NCBI GenBank assembly: GCA_002898215.1
Contig: BEIF01000002.1
Location: 186,001 to 250,000, forward strand
Origin: a bacterium HR29
GTDB lineage: Bacteria > Chloroflexota > Dehalococcoidia > Tepidiformales > Tepidiformaceae
Length of the DNA stretch: 64,000 nucleotides
Direction of reading: 5' to 3'
Part shown: positions 7,865 to 16,000 of the stretch, piece by piece
How positions within the stretch are numbered: position 1 is the stretch's first letter
How the letters are laid out: each line of letters begins with the position of its first letter
Translations under genes and position numbers: made by a program
The notes under the pieces: generated by a model
The model's input: the letters and a program-made list of their open reading frames with translations, nothing else
Told to the model about the DNA's origin: nothing
The model's database searches: none

Positions 7865-8446
7865 GTGTTGAAACAACGGCGATTTCCGACGCTGGCTGTC
7901 GCTTCGCTCGTCACCGTTGGCACTCTCCTCCTTGCGTCCTGCGGAGGATCCTCCGACGCCGGTGGCGTCAAAGGCGACGGAGGAGCCGAGAAAGCCGATA
8001 CCGCCGCCGACTCCTCCGGCGGTGCCCGCGAGACCGGGACTGAGCGCGTAATCCACATTCACGCGGAAAAGGTGAAGTTCCGCCCATCGGAGATCGAAGT
8101 GAAAGTGGGCGAAGTAGTCCGGCTCGTCCTCGACAACCACGACCCCGTCCTCCACGACTATACCGTGGATGAGCCCAGATTCGTGGTGCTCGATTCGGAG
8201 GGTGGGGCGGTTCACGACATGGGCGGCCACACAGAAGGAGACGCGGTGGACGAGGGCGCCATGGCGCACTCCGAGAGCGGCGACGCGCCGCTGGTCAGCG
8301 CGACGCCCCTGCACATCGCAGCCCAAGGATCGACCCACGCCGACCTCGTGTTTCGCGCCACCAAGCCCGGGACCTACGTCTTCTACTGCAGCGTGCCCGG
8401 TCACCGGCAGGCGGGGATGGAGGGACTCATCCGCGTGACGGAATAA
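7865..8446 (+). CDS. cupredoxin-domain lipoprotein
   Basis: A 193-residue exported protein. The signal peptide ends in a lipobox (LLLASC, Cys26), followed by a Gly/Ser/Asp linker and a cupredoxin fold starting near residue 60. Type-1 copper ligands are visible: His in DPVLHDYTV, then Cys, His and Met in YCSVPGHRQAGM. It probably carries electrons or copper at the outer face of the membrane. An unusual His/Glu/Asp-rich insertion (DMGGHTEGDAVDEGAMAHSESGD) separates the ligand strands and might bind extra metal. GGAGG precedes the GTG start and a TACGCT -10 lies upstream. It is divergent from a two-component system. Confidence 0.82.
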   Translation: MLKQRRFPTLAVASLVTVGTLLLASCGGSSDAGGVKGDGGAEKADTAADSSGGARETGTERVIHIHAEKVKFRPSEIEVKVGEVVRLVLDNHDPVLHDYTVDEPRFVVLDSEGGAVHDMGGHTEGDAVDEGAMAHSESGDAPLVSATPLHIAAQGSTHADLVFRATKPGTYVFYCSVPGHRQAGMEGLIRVTE

Positions 8447-8565
8447 CACGCCCGCGATCGTGCGAGAAGAGGCGCTACCGGAGCGCCGCGATCTACGGAG
8501 GGACGCCAGGCTCCCCTGGGACCATTACAGTCACGACGGGAAAGCGGGCGGCCCTCCGCGCGTCC

Positions 8566-8859
8566 ATGCCGCCGGCCAGGTTCCAGACCTTCCGGCGCGT
8601 CTATCTGACGCTGGACAACGACGAAGCCGGTTGCCGGGCCGCTGCTCACCTAGGCGCCGAGCTCAACTCTCGGTGCGTGGTAGTGGACCTGCCGCCCGGC
8701 GTCCACGACCTGAACGACCTGGAACGCCTTCCCGGAGGCCGCGAGGCGTTCCTGTCCTTCCTCGAAGATCCTCGGGCGATGAAGTCATTCGCCCGGACTC
8801 TCAGAGTCGCGTCTACGACGGTGAGAGACGAGGATCCCGGCGAAGGCGATCCCTCCTAG
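8566..8859 (+). pseudogene. TOPRIM-domain (primase-like) fragment
   Basis: The frame contains YLTLDNDEAGCRAA, the DxD-type TOPRIM core of DnaG/phage-plasmid primases, and VVDLPPGVHDLNDL, the following strand. No CHC2 zinc domain or catalytic E motif precedes it. The upstream sequence runs directly into the cupredoxin gene. Only about 75 residues of the domain remain, so this is a truncated relic of a mobile-element or accessory primase. Confidence 0.6.
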
Positions 8860-8919
8860 CAAGAAGAAGCTCCCCAGCAGACCTGCTACCAACACGCCCG
8901 GGGTGGACGCAGTTTCCAT
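8785..8919 (-). CDS. 44-residue single-span membrane microprotein
   Basis: An ATG at 8919, 10 nt after GGGAGG, opens a 44-residue frame. It consists of a short polar start (METASTPG), one hydrophobic segment of about 21 residues (LVAGLLGSFFLLGGIAFAGI) and a basic tail SHRRRRDSE. The topology (N-out, C-in by the positive-inside rule) and a good ribosome site make it credible. It overlaps the 3' end of the TOPRIM relic on the other strand and lies downstream of a 51-residue gene and a broken secreted-protein gene in the same direction. Function unknown. It could be a subunit or anchor for the lost secreted protein. Confidence 0.5.
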   Translation of the reverse strand: METASTPGVLVAGLLGSFFLLGGIAFAGILVSHRRRRDSESPGE

Positions 8920-9124
8920 CTTACCGACGCCTCCCTTTCAAGAAATACCTCAGTCGAACACCCCACCAATTCAGCCCCATGAGGAAGGGGGGAGAGCGGC
9001 GTCTTCGCCGCGGCCATGCTGGTCGCCTCCACCGCACGGTAGCCAGCGTCATCTCGGTCGACGCGCCAGGTCACGAATTCCACCCGCTGCTTCGGGGTCA
9101 GGTACGGCGCCTCTACCTCCCTTA

Positions 9125-9280
9125 CTAGCCCAACCAGCCATGAGCACGGCCCGACTTGCAGTACGCCAGCCACTGCAGTGGAGCGGGCAAACGTATACGG
9201 CGGCTCCTTGCCCCCCGCTCCTTCCGCGCCTCCTCGAGCTCGCGCTGGAAGGTAAGAACTGCCTCCACAACATCTCGCAT
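9125..9280 (-). CDS. 51-residue charged small protein
   Basis: An ATG at 9280 starts 6 nt after the stop of the broken secreted-protein gene, in the same direction. The product is strongly charged and helical (LTFQRELEEARKERGARSRR) and ends LAYCKSGRAHGWLG. The codon pattern and tight spacing support a real gene in a small operon, but I recognise no family. Another frame at 8925-9120 (APYLTPKQRVEFVTWRVDR) may also have been coding, but has no clear start. Confidence 0.35.
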   Translation of the reverse strand: MRDVVEAVLTFQRELEEARKERGARSRRIRLPAPLQWLAYCKSGRAHGWLG

Positions 9281-9286
9281 AGTCGC

Positions 9287-9656
9287 CTAGGTGATGTACC
9301 AGTAATTGTAGGGCCAGAGCCCAACACAATGATACCCCAAAACCGTCCAAACGTCCAGATAGAACAGGTCGCCGGTATACCAGCCCTCACCCCACGGGCT
9401 GATGTCGAAGTAATGCGATTTGCTCCAAGTCGACCCCTGCCACGGCCAGCGCCAGTCCGTGCCCAATCAATAGAGCAGGAGAGAACGCGTTTGTCGTCGT
9501 GTGCCCGTAGCCACTGTACGAGGTGATCCATCTACCGCTGAATGTCTAAGTCGAGTTGGTAGTGATTGTCCACATTTCAATATGGGCCACGTCGTGGCCA
9601 GCAATCTCCGCATGACGCGTTGGGTCGAAATCCCCCTTCGGGTGGAATTTAGTCAC
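9287..9656 (-). pseudogene. secreted-type Trp/Tyr-rich protein, broken by one stop and a 4-bp duplication
   Basis: Reading leftward from a GTG at 9656, the frame gives KFHPKGDFDPTRHAEIAGHD and VAHIEMWTITTNST. A TAG follows, then FSGRWITSYSGYGHTTTNAF and SPALL in the same frame. The frame is then lost at a perfect CAAT-CAAT duplication (9464-9471). In the shifted frame the protein continues as LGTDWRWPWQGSTW, HYFDISPWGEGWYTGDLFY and WPYNYWYIT, then stops at 9287. The density of Trp, Tyr, Gly and Thr is typical of extracellular surface proteins. No family was recognised and no signal peptide remains. One 4-bp copy and one stop codon are all that separate it from a continuous ~120-residue reading. 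Confidence 0.65.
9464..9471 (-). repeat. 4-bp tandem duplication (CAAT x2) causing a frameshift
   Basis: On the plus strand CAATCAAT, inside the broken secreted-protein gene. Removing one copy joins SPALL to GTDWRW in one frame. The duplicated core matches the one at 4632-4639 (both contain AATCAAT). Confidence 0.7.
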
Positions 9657-9659
9657 GCG

Positions 9660-9984
9660 TTCCTATTTGTGTTTGTACCCTAGTGGCGACCCAACATTCG
9701 CGCTGACCGTCGCAGCTTGTCCGGCGACTTGCCAGAAGCGTCAACGCGACGCTTGATGGCTTTTGACGACATGGCGGGTGCTGCAGACCGAAACGCCTCG
9801 AACTCCGCTCCCCGGGGTTGCAGCCTCTCGGACGCGTGTACCAAGGGGAAACGGTTCTCGACGCGCGAACCGAAGAGCCGCCGCTGGCCCGGCCGCCATC
9901 GATTTGGCCGGCGGCGGCTGCTCTGCGGCACCTCGTAGCGGTGGAAGTGGTTCCGCCCGCGGCCCGTGTGCGCCCCGCCCTACC
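9660..9984. other. stretch without a supported gene
   Basis: No recognisable domain on either strand. Basic frames on the minus strand lack a ribosome site and any motif. Confidence 0.3.
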
Positions 9985-10572
9985 TTAGGGCAACCTGCTC
10001 AGCACCTTCCCAGCCAACTCCTTGGCGACGGCAAGAGCGTCGTACCCGTCTGGGCTCACGTCTATCTCTATGGCGTACTTGCCCTTGAGAACTTGCAGGT
10101 CGGTGAGGATGCCGTCCCAGAACGCCTCAACTCCAATGCCGCCAACAGTCTGCGCGTCCGCCGCGTTGCTCTTGGAAAGCCTGTAGATTTCGCGCGCTTG
10201 GTCTGCGTCCTTTCCCATGAAAATAGATACGAGCACGAGAGTGCGAATCGGCGTCTGAGGGTCGTTGAAGCTGCAGAAGACTAGCTGGGGGGTCTCCTCG
10301 CGCTCGGGCTCAGTCACGGAGGTTCCCAGCGCGGCCTCCACTTCCTCCTTGGTCAGCAGGGAGCAGGCGTCCAGGGCCCCGCCCGGGGGCTTGGGCGTTG
10401 CGGTCGCGATGCCGGTCTGCTGAGCCGACGGCGTTCCGGCGGGTGTCTGAGTCTGCCGAGCCGCCGGGGTGGGCGTCCCCTGGGCGGGCCCCGTCTCCTC
10501 GCCGCCGCAGGCGGTCAAGAGGAAGAGGGCCAACAGCGACGCCAGGAAGAGCGCGCCGACGGCCTTGTGCAC
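9985..10572 (-). CDS. lipoprotein of the DUF3558-like type
   Basis: A GTG at 10572 gives a 195-residue lipoprotein. The signal peptide has a hydrophobic core LFLASLLALFLL and lipobox LTAC, then a Thr/Pro/Gln-rich linker (residues ~30-70). A globular domain begins DACSLLTKEEVEAALG and includes CSFNDPQT and a closing ELAGKVLSRL. The DACSLLT opening and paired cysteines resemble DUF3558/PknH-like extracellular sensor domains. The frame stays open further upstream, but that part is an Arg/Pro-rich antisense reading and was discarded. Function unknown. It probably binds something at the cell surface. Confidence 0.72.
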   Translation of the reverse strand: MHKAVGALFLASLLALFLLTACGGEETGPAQGTPTPAARQTQTPAGTPSAQQTGIATATPKPPGGALDACSLLTKEEVEAALGTSVTEPEREETPQLVFCSFNDPQTPIRTLVLVSIFMGKDADQAREIYRLSKSNAADAQTVGGIGVEAFWDGILTDLQVLKGKYAIEIDVSPDGYDALAVAKELAGKVLSRLP

Positions 10573-10800
10573 GATGAGTCTCGCTACGTCCTCGGTTTGC
10601 TCCGTGGGGTGCGGCCGGTGAAGGCGGGGCGTGGGCCGACGGCCATCAAGCTCAAGGCGAAGCGCCCGGGCCGGCGCGAGCACGCCGAGGGCTACACCGC
10701 CTGCTCGCTGGCCGTGGCGCTGGGCGTCGACTCCCACTGGGTGCTGGCCCGCATCCCGTCCGGCAAGCTCCGGGCGTCGCGTCGGATTGTTCTCGCGAAA
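10567..10800 (+). pseudogene. fragment with an excisionase/recombinase-type helix-turn-helix
   Basis: The frame contains GYTACSLAVALGVDSHWVL followed by RIPSGKLRASRR. This matches the 'LA..LGV...V..WI..GKL.A' pattern of small helix-turn-helix modules (HTH_17/MerR-like) found with recombinases. There is no credible start, and the frame continues into the TetR gene in another phase. It overlaps the lipoprotein start by a few bases. Best read as a relic of a mobile element. Confidence 0.3.
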
Positions 10801-10828
10801 GCGCCCAAGACGCACGAGGCAGTACCGG

Positions 10829-11410
10829 ATGAGGGCGCGCGCTATCGCTGCCGAACCGACGCGCCGACGCATCGTCCAGTCAGCGATGACCTTGCATGCC
10901 GAGCAGGGTGTGCTTGCTACCAGCTACGAGCAGACCGCCCGGCGAGCGGGTACGGCCCCAGCCGCCGTCTACCGCCACTTCTCCACTCTGGCAGACCCGC
11001 TGCCCGCCTGCGCCCGCTCGACTCACGTTCTTCAGCCGGTGACTCCGGCGCTCGTGGCCGACATATTCCGAGGCCTCGACCGTCCATCGTCGCGAATGGA
11101 GGTGCTCGTCCGGGGGACCTGCGAGTGTTACGAGCGTGACGGCGCCTGGCTGCGCGCCGCTCGTTACGAGGAGCACCTGGTCGAGCCTCTCGAGGAGCTA
11201 GCTCGGGTGCAGCGGGCGAACCTTGCGCTCCTCGTGCGCGCGGCCCTCACCGGGACGAAGGCAAGCGAGCGGGCGACGCGCGTGATGGCTGCTCTCAGCG
11301 ACTTTCCGGTATGGGAGAAGCTGCGTGTCGCTGGGCTGAACGCAGCCGAGGCGACCGAACAGGTGCTGGAGCTGGTCCGCGACCAGCTAGGCAAAGAGAA
11401 CACTCCGTAG
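10829..11410 (+). CDS. TetR-family transcriptional regulator
   Basis: A 193-residue regulator. The TetR helix-turn-helix occupies residues ~8-55 (RRRIVQSAMTLHAEQGV, AGTAPAAVYRHFSTLADPL), with the YRHF signature of the recognition helix. The C-terminal ligand domain is helical and unassigned. The ATG at 10829 is chosen because it starts just before the HTH. It is followed 17 bp later by a broken cupin gene with its own ribosome site, so the two were an operon: a repressor with a small metabolic or binding protein as its target. Confidence 0.8.
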   Translation: MRARAIAAEPTRRRIVQSAMTLHAEQGVLATSYEQTARRAGTAPAAVYRHFSTLADPLPACARSTHVLQPVTPALVADIFRGLDRPSSRMEVLVRGTCECYERDGAWLRAARYEEHLVEPLEELARVQRANLALLVRAALTGTKASERATRVMAALSDFPVWEKLRVAGLNAAEATEQVLELVRDQLGKENTP

Positions 11411-11427
11411 AACAAGGAGGGCAGGTG

Positions 11428-11690
11428 GTGGAAGGGCAGGTCAGGGCCTACATGCTAGCGCAGGAGGAGGGCGTGGCGACCTGGTTTGCAGGGGCGCTGA
11501 TGGTCCTCAAGGCCGCAGGCGAGCAAACCACAGGCCAGTCCGCCCTCCTGGACCAGCGCGCACCGGGGGACTACGCGGTCCCCCGTCACGTCCATGACCG
11601 CTTTTGGGGGAGCTCGCCGCCCGCTATGGGCTAGAAGTGGATATCGGGTCAGTTGAGCGGCTGGTGAGAACGCATGGCCTCGTCATGTAG
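11428..11690 (+). pseudogene. cupin-domain gene with an internal deletion and frame change
   Basis: A GTG at 11428 (AAGGAGG 8 nt upstream) starts a cupin: ATWFAGALMVLKAAGEQT, then LLDQRAPGDYAVPRHVHDR, which holds the first His pair of cupin motif 1. The frame then jumps directly to ELAARYGLEVDIGSVERLV, the C-terminal helix usual for this cupin family, in another phase ending at 11690. The middle ~70 residues (the rest of motif 1 and all of motif 2) are gone. No metal site can form, so the gene is dead. It lies directly downstream of the TetR gene. Confidence 0.65.
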
Positions 11691-11843
11691 CCTCGCCGGA
11701 GCGCTGGCACAGGGGACCTCCTCTCCGTCGCTCGATCGCCTCCGCGCGCTCCGGGAATCTGTGGAGCACGTGCCCTCTTGTTAGCCTTGGCGGGGCGAGC
11801 GGAGCCGCCACGGGCTTGACGTAGTAGCGCTGAGGTCGCCGCA

Positions 11844-12533
11844 ATGCCCATCGCCTGCGAGCACATCTCTCGTTATGCCGTCGAGGTCGAGCGGCAGCGC
11901 CGACCCTTCGACTCCGCCTGACGGCGCGCTTAGGGCAGGCATCGCCGCCCGCCCCATCCTCATCGGCGATACCGCCGTGTTCGATTGCTCTCCGGGAGGC
12001 GACGCCCTGGGGGTCAAGCGTGGGACGAGCATATCGGAGGCCATTGGGCTGTGCCCGCGAGCAACAGTGCTGCCGTTGGACGTCCCGCACCACCGGCACG
12101 GTTCGACCAGGTTCTGGACCTCCTCGACGGCAACCGCCCGGAGGTCGAGCCAGGCGATGTAGGCACCCCCTATCTCTCGCTAGTCGGCCTGGCGCAAGCC
12201 CCCTCGACCTCTCTGGCGGGACTCGGTTCCGGCTTGCACCGGCGCCACGGCTCCATGGCTGGGGTGGGCATCGCCGGCGGGAAATACGCGGCCCACGTGG
12301 CCAGCCAAACGACCCGCCCCGGCCTGGCGAAGGCGGTCCTGCCCGGCGAGGAGGCGCCCCTGCCCGTCGATCACTTGCCCATGAGCGCCCCAATTCGCTG
12401 GCGGCTGCGACTCCTGGCATCGAGACCATCGGCGGCGTGGCCCTGCTGCCCCTGGGGGCGTTCCGGAAACAGTTTGGCCCGCAGGGCGAGCGCTGCTGGG
12501 AGCTGGCCGGAGGTCGTAGAGGTACTTGAGGAG
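11844..12533 (+). pseudogene. ImuB-like Y-family DNA polymerase, multiply frameshifted
   Basis: Pieces of one protein appear in order but in three different frames. They are PIACEHISRYAVEVERQRRP, then ARPILIGDTAVFDCSPGGDA with KRGTSISEAIGLCP. Next come FDQVLDLLDGNRPEVEPGD, GVGIAGGKYAAHVASQTTRP and GLAKAVLPGEE, then GIETIGGVALLPLGAFRKQF. This is the finger/palm/helix-hairpin-helix order of ImuB-type error-prone polymerases of the SOS mutasome. At least three frame changes (near 11930, 12100 and 12415) and the loss of the C-terminus mean no product. No imuA or dnaE2 lies nearby. Confidence 0.72.
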
Positions 12534-12847
12534 GTCGGAAAAGATCTTCCTGAGGTCGTCGCAAACTGTCGACCCCAGGCTAGGGTACTGCGAGGCCCGC
12601 GAGCCGCGGCTCCAAGGCGTGTCGGTTCCTGAGAATTACAAGCTCGCGACCCGAAGCTCGAGTACAGAAGGTTCCGGGTCGTTTCGGCGACGGCGGCTCA
12701 GGAACGCGGCCGAGTCCGGAGCGCGCAGCTCCGGTGCGAGGTTGGCCGCGTCCGGGCGGCGCGAAGGTTGCTCTCCCTCCACGAGAGGCGTAGGATTCGA
12801 CCGCCGTTCGAATCCGGGCCCGGGTCGGGCCGTCGGGAGGTAGTGTC
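12534..12847. other. stretch without a supported gene
   Basis: No domain was recognised. It may contain the decayed 3' end of the ImuB-like gene (a frame reading VVEVLEEVGKDLPEVV). A GGGAGG ribosome site at its right end belongs to the hydrolase. Confidence 0.3.
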
Positions 12848-13597
12848 GTGCGCATCATCAGCGAAACCACCGAACTTGGCGTCACGGAGCGAGCCTTCGA
12901 GCTGGAGGTCGACGGCGAACGCGTCCCCGGCATCCTCTGGCTGCCGGAGGGTGCCGAAGGAGCTCGCCCGCTCCTCCTCCAGTGCCACGGCGGCACCCAG
13001 CACAAGCGCATCGATACCATCGTGGCCCGCGCACGGAGCTTCGTCCGCCACCACGGCTACGCCAGCGTCGCCATTGACGCCCCAGGCCACGGGGAGCGCG
13101 CCACGGAGGAGGACCGGGAGCGGATGCGCCGCCGCATCGCCGGGGGGCTGCGCGCCCTCGGCCCCGAAGAGCTCCGGGCGATGGCCGCACGCAACGCCCA
13201 GGCCGTGCGCGAATGGAAGGCGGTCCTCGATGCCGTCCAGAAGCTCCCCGAAGTCGGCCAGGGGCCCGTGGGCTGGTGGGGGCTCTCGATGGGAACCGCC
13301 ATCGGTGTCCCCTTCGTCGCCAGCGAACCGCGCGTCCGGGCGGCCGTCCTCGGTCTCGCTGGCGTGCGCACGGAGGAGTTCGAACAGCTGGCGCGGCGCA
13401 TCACCGTGCCGGTGATGGTGATGTGCCAGTGGGACGACGAAGTGGCGCCGCGCGACTCCGTCCTCAAGCTCTTCGATGTCCTGGCTTCGAAGGAGAAGAC
13501 GCTGCACGCGAACCCCGGACGCCACGTGGAAGTCCCCGCGTACGAACGGGCCGCGTGGGAGGAGTTCTTCGTGCGCCACTTGGGCCGGGCCGTCTGA
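12848..13597 (+). CDS. alpha/beta hydrolase
   Basis: A 249-residue serine hydrolase. Visible features are the oxyanion strand (LLLQCHGGTQHK), IDAPGHGER, and the nucleophile elbow GWWGLSMGT (Ser147). The acid is probably Asp in CQWDDEVAP and the base His in NPGRHVEVP. The order and spacing match the dienelactone hydrolase/acyl-peptidase-like clan. GGGAGGT precedes the GTG start. It stands alone between decayed stretches and shows no frameshift, so it is probably under selection. Substrate unknown. Confidence 0.82.
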   Translation: MRIISETTELGVTERAFELEVDGERVPGILWLPEGAEGARPLLLQCHGGTQHKRIDTIVARARSFVRHHGYASVAIDAPGHGERATEEDRERMRRRIAGGLRALGPEELRAMAARNAQAVREWKAVLDAVQKLPEVGQGPVGWWGLSMGTAIGVPFVASEPRVRAAVLGLAGVRTEEFEQLARRITVPVMVMCQWDDEVAPRDSVLKLFDVLASKEKTLHANPGRHVEVPAYERAAWEEFFVRHLGRAV

Positions 13598-14466
13598 CCC
13601 CTCCGCCGCGGTGACGACGAGCGGGAATCGAGCCGGCCGACGCCAGCCCTACGCCTAGGGCGCGGTGGGTCCAGGCTCCCCGGAGGCGTCGACCTTCCAG
13701 TCGCTGGGAGCGCGCCCTCGAGGGCGTGACATCCGAACCCCTAGCCCTTTGCCAAATGCCAAGCTGGCGAAGGCCGGCACGCGAACGATTCGTTGCGAGG
13801 AGGCCGAGGGCTGGTACGGCCTCGGCGGCACCCCCGGCAGGCGAGCGCCTCTCGGACGCTGGTGAGGTCCACCGCCTGCGGCTTATCTGCCCCGCGCGGG
13901 TGCTCGGCTCGGGCCTCAAAGACATCCGTGGCGGGGAGGGCGGGCGATGCGGGAGCCTGGGGGCGCTCCGCTCCGAACTGATACGCCAATGGTCGCACCT
14001 CGCCGGTGGCCAGCGCTGCGGCTGAACCTGCCGGGCGGAGGGCCGGCGACTCCTGCCGGTTCGCCGGCGAATGGTCGGCCTCCGATGGCCACGCCATCGC
14101 CAGAGGAGGGACCGTATTATTAAAGACCCGACCCCCGGAGAACGTGAGGTCGCCGCACTCGGGGCGACCGACGGAGCGGGGTGGTGCCCTCGCACGGGGT
14201 ACTACCCGCGCGGGCCCCAAAGCGGACCTGGTTCCAGCGGCTTTGCTCCAGGCGGTCACCGATGCCGCGTGCGCGAAGCGCGACGACGCGGAGCAGCTCG
14301 GCATGCACGCTAGCCGTGAGCTCGGTCAGCTCGCCGAGGTCGCAATCTGGCTGCTGCGACGACCCGAACCGTAAGAAGGGGTTCGTCTCGGCCGGCGCGA
14401 CGGTGGGGGCGAACGCTGGCCTCCACCTGCGGAATGAAATTCGTCGGGCCTTCGGGCTCGGGTTCC
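13598..14466. other. long stretch without a supported gene
   Basis: About 870 bp. Several long frames exist on both strands because of high G+C, including a 187-residue one on the minus strand (13741-14304), but none shows a domain, ribosome site or protein-like composition. It is probably decayed sequence upstream of the ACR3 relic. Confidence 0.35.
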
Positions 14467-15568
14467 ATGGCCCGCATCGCTGTCGCCGCGGACGCCTTCG
14501 AAACGTCCGTCATCCGCCACCTCTCGACGCTCGACCGCTTCCTCCCCGTGTGGATCGGCCTCGCGATGGCCACCGGGCTCTTGCTGGCGCGCATCGTTCC
14601 CGGTCTGAGCGCTCACTTCGACCAGGTCAAGTTCGACACCACCTCGCTGCCAATCGCTATCGGCCTCCTCGGCATGATGTACCCGGTGCTCGCGAAGGTG
14701 CGGTACGACCGGCTTGGGTCGGTCACGGTGGACCGGCCGCTGCTCGTCTCCTCCGTGCTCCTCAACTGGCTGGTGGGCCCGCTCCTGACGTTCGCGCCGG
14801 CCTGGGTGTTCCTGCCCGACCTACCCGAGTTCCGCACTGGCGTCATCCTCGTGGACCTCGCTCGCTGCATCGCCATGGTGCTCATCTGGAACTCGCTCGC
14901 CTGCGGCGATACCGAAGCGGTGGCGGTCCTGGTGGTGCTCAACTCCATCTACCAGGTGGCCGCCTACTCCTTCCTCGGCTACTTCTACCTCGAGCTCGTC
15001 CCGGGTTCGCTTGGGCTCGAAGAGACAGCCATCGAGATCGCCCTCTGGGATATCGCGAAGTCGGTGCTCGTCTTCCTCGGTATCCCGCTCGTGCTCGGTG
15101 CGCTGACGAGCCTGATCGGCCGGCGCATCCGCGGCGACGCGTGGTACGAAGGGCAGTTCCTCCCGCGCATCGGGCCGTGGGCGCTGTACAGCCTCCTCTT
15201 CACCATCGTCTCTTCACCATCGTCATCCTCTTCACCATCCAGGGGGAGGCGATCACCTCTCGGCCGCTCGACGTCGCCCGCATCGCCATGCCGCTGGTGG
15301 CCTACTTCGGGCTCATGTGGACGGTGGCCTTCCTCTGGGGCAGCGCGCAGGGGCTCGGCTACGAACGGACGGCGACGCTGGCCTTCACGGCGGCCGGGAA
15401 CAACTTCGAGCTGGCCATCGCGGTGGCGCTCGGCACCTTCGGGGTGGCTCGGCAGGCGCTGGCGGGCGCTGTCGGCCCGCTTGCCGAGGTGCCGGTGCTG
15501 GTGGTGCTGGTGTACGTAGCCCTCCGGGCCCGTCGACGGTGGTTCGCCCAGCCCCGACCCCCGCCTGA
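14467..15568 (+). pseudogene. ACR3-type arsenite exporter, broken by a 14-bp duplication
   Basis: The reading starts at ATG 14467 and shows ACR3 features: about ten hydrophobic segments, RCIAMVLIWNSLACGD with the conserved TM4 Cys, and NSIYQVAAYSFLGYFYLEL. At 15196-15223 a perfect tandem duplication of 14 bp shifts the frame. With one copy removed the protein continues LFTIVILFTIQGEAITSR, then FTAAGNNFELAIAVALGTFG, the second ACR3 signature, and ends near RARRRWFAQP. After that no stop appears in this frame, so the 3' end is also damaged. In the intact state it would have pumped As(III) out of the cell. No arsR or arsC is present. Confidence 0.8.
15196..15223 (+). repeat. 14-bp perfect tandem duplication
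   Basis: CTCTTCACCATCGT occurs twice head to tail (15196-15209 and 15210-15223). Deleting one copy restores the ACR3 reading frame exactly, so the duplication is the inactivating event or one of the earliest. Confidence 0.9.
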
Positions 15569-15906
15569 GTCGCGCTTTCTCGAACCCCTCCGGCGAGAGG
15601 GCCGCACGACCGCACCGCCGTCACTCCGGCGTTCGGCTCGGGATGGCGCGGTCCCTGGCAGGTGCACGCTCCTCGTCGTCCGCCAGAAGGGGTCGGCGAG
15701 GGTCAGGGTGCGGCCGGGCGGGGAATGGAATCACCCGCGTTCGAGCGCGCCGGCCGGGAGGAGCGCTTCGTGCGCCACTGGGCTCGGGCGGCAGCACCGG
15801 GCGGGACCGCGCGGTAGTGCGGTGCGGGGGCGCGGGCAGCCTTCGGCAGCCGACCGAGGCCGCTCCCGGTCCCGCGCACGAAACGGGGCCGAGGACCGCC
15901 TTGCGG
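15569..15906. other. stretch without a supported gene
   Basis: No gene was recognised between the ACR3 relic and the padR promoter. All frames are high-G+C shadows. Confidence 0.35.
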
Positions 15907-15925
15907 ATAGTCGCTTGACGACTAT
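15907..15925 (+). promoter_or_regulatory. inverted-repeat operator upstream of padR-modABC
   Basis: ATAGTCG (15907-15913) and CGACTAT (15919-15925) form a perfect 7-bp inverted repeat with a 5-nt spacer. A TACGCT -10-like hexamer begins on its last base (15925-15930). The placement suits repression of the operon by its first gene, PadR (inference). Confidence 0.6.
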
Positions 15926-16000
15926 ACGCTCGCCGCTGACGTGCCCTCACGATCGCTGCCCGCGCCGCCATTCGACCCGACGCCGGCCCGCCGGGGTCCC

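Noticed and set aside
8925-9120. Additional small gene reading APYLTPKQRVEFVTWRVDR, or an overlapping basic 43-residue frame ending in FLKGRRR
   Set aside because: Two competing frames, neither with a clear start and ribosome site. Mentioned only as possible former coding sequence.
13741-14304. 187-residue frame on the minus strand in the gap before the ACR3 relic
   Set aside because: Composition is typical of a high-G+C shadow (Ala/Arg/Pro-rich), without ribosome site or motif.
3672-15900. Intact insertion sequence or integrase explaining the accessory region
   Set aside because: No transposase, DDE/tyrosine recombinase motif or matching inverted repeats found by eye; only a recombinase-type HTH fragment and a TOPRIM piece.
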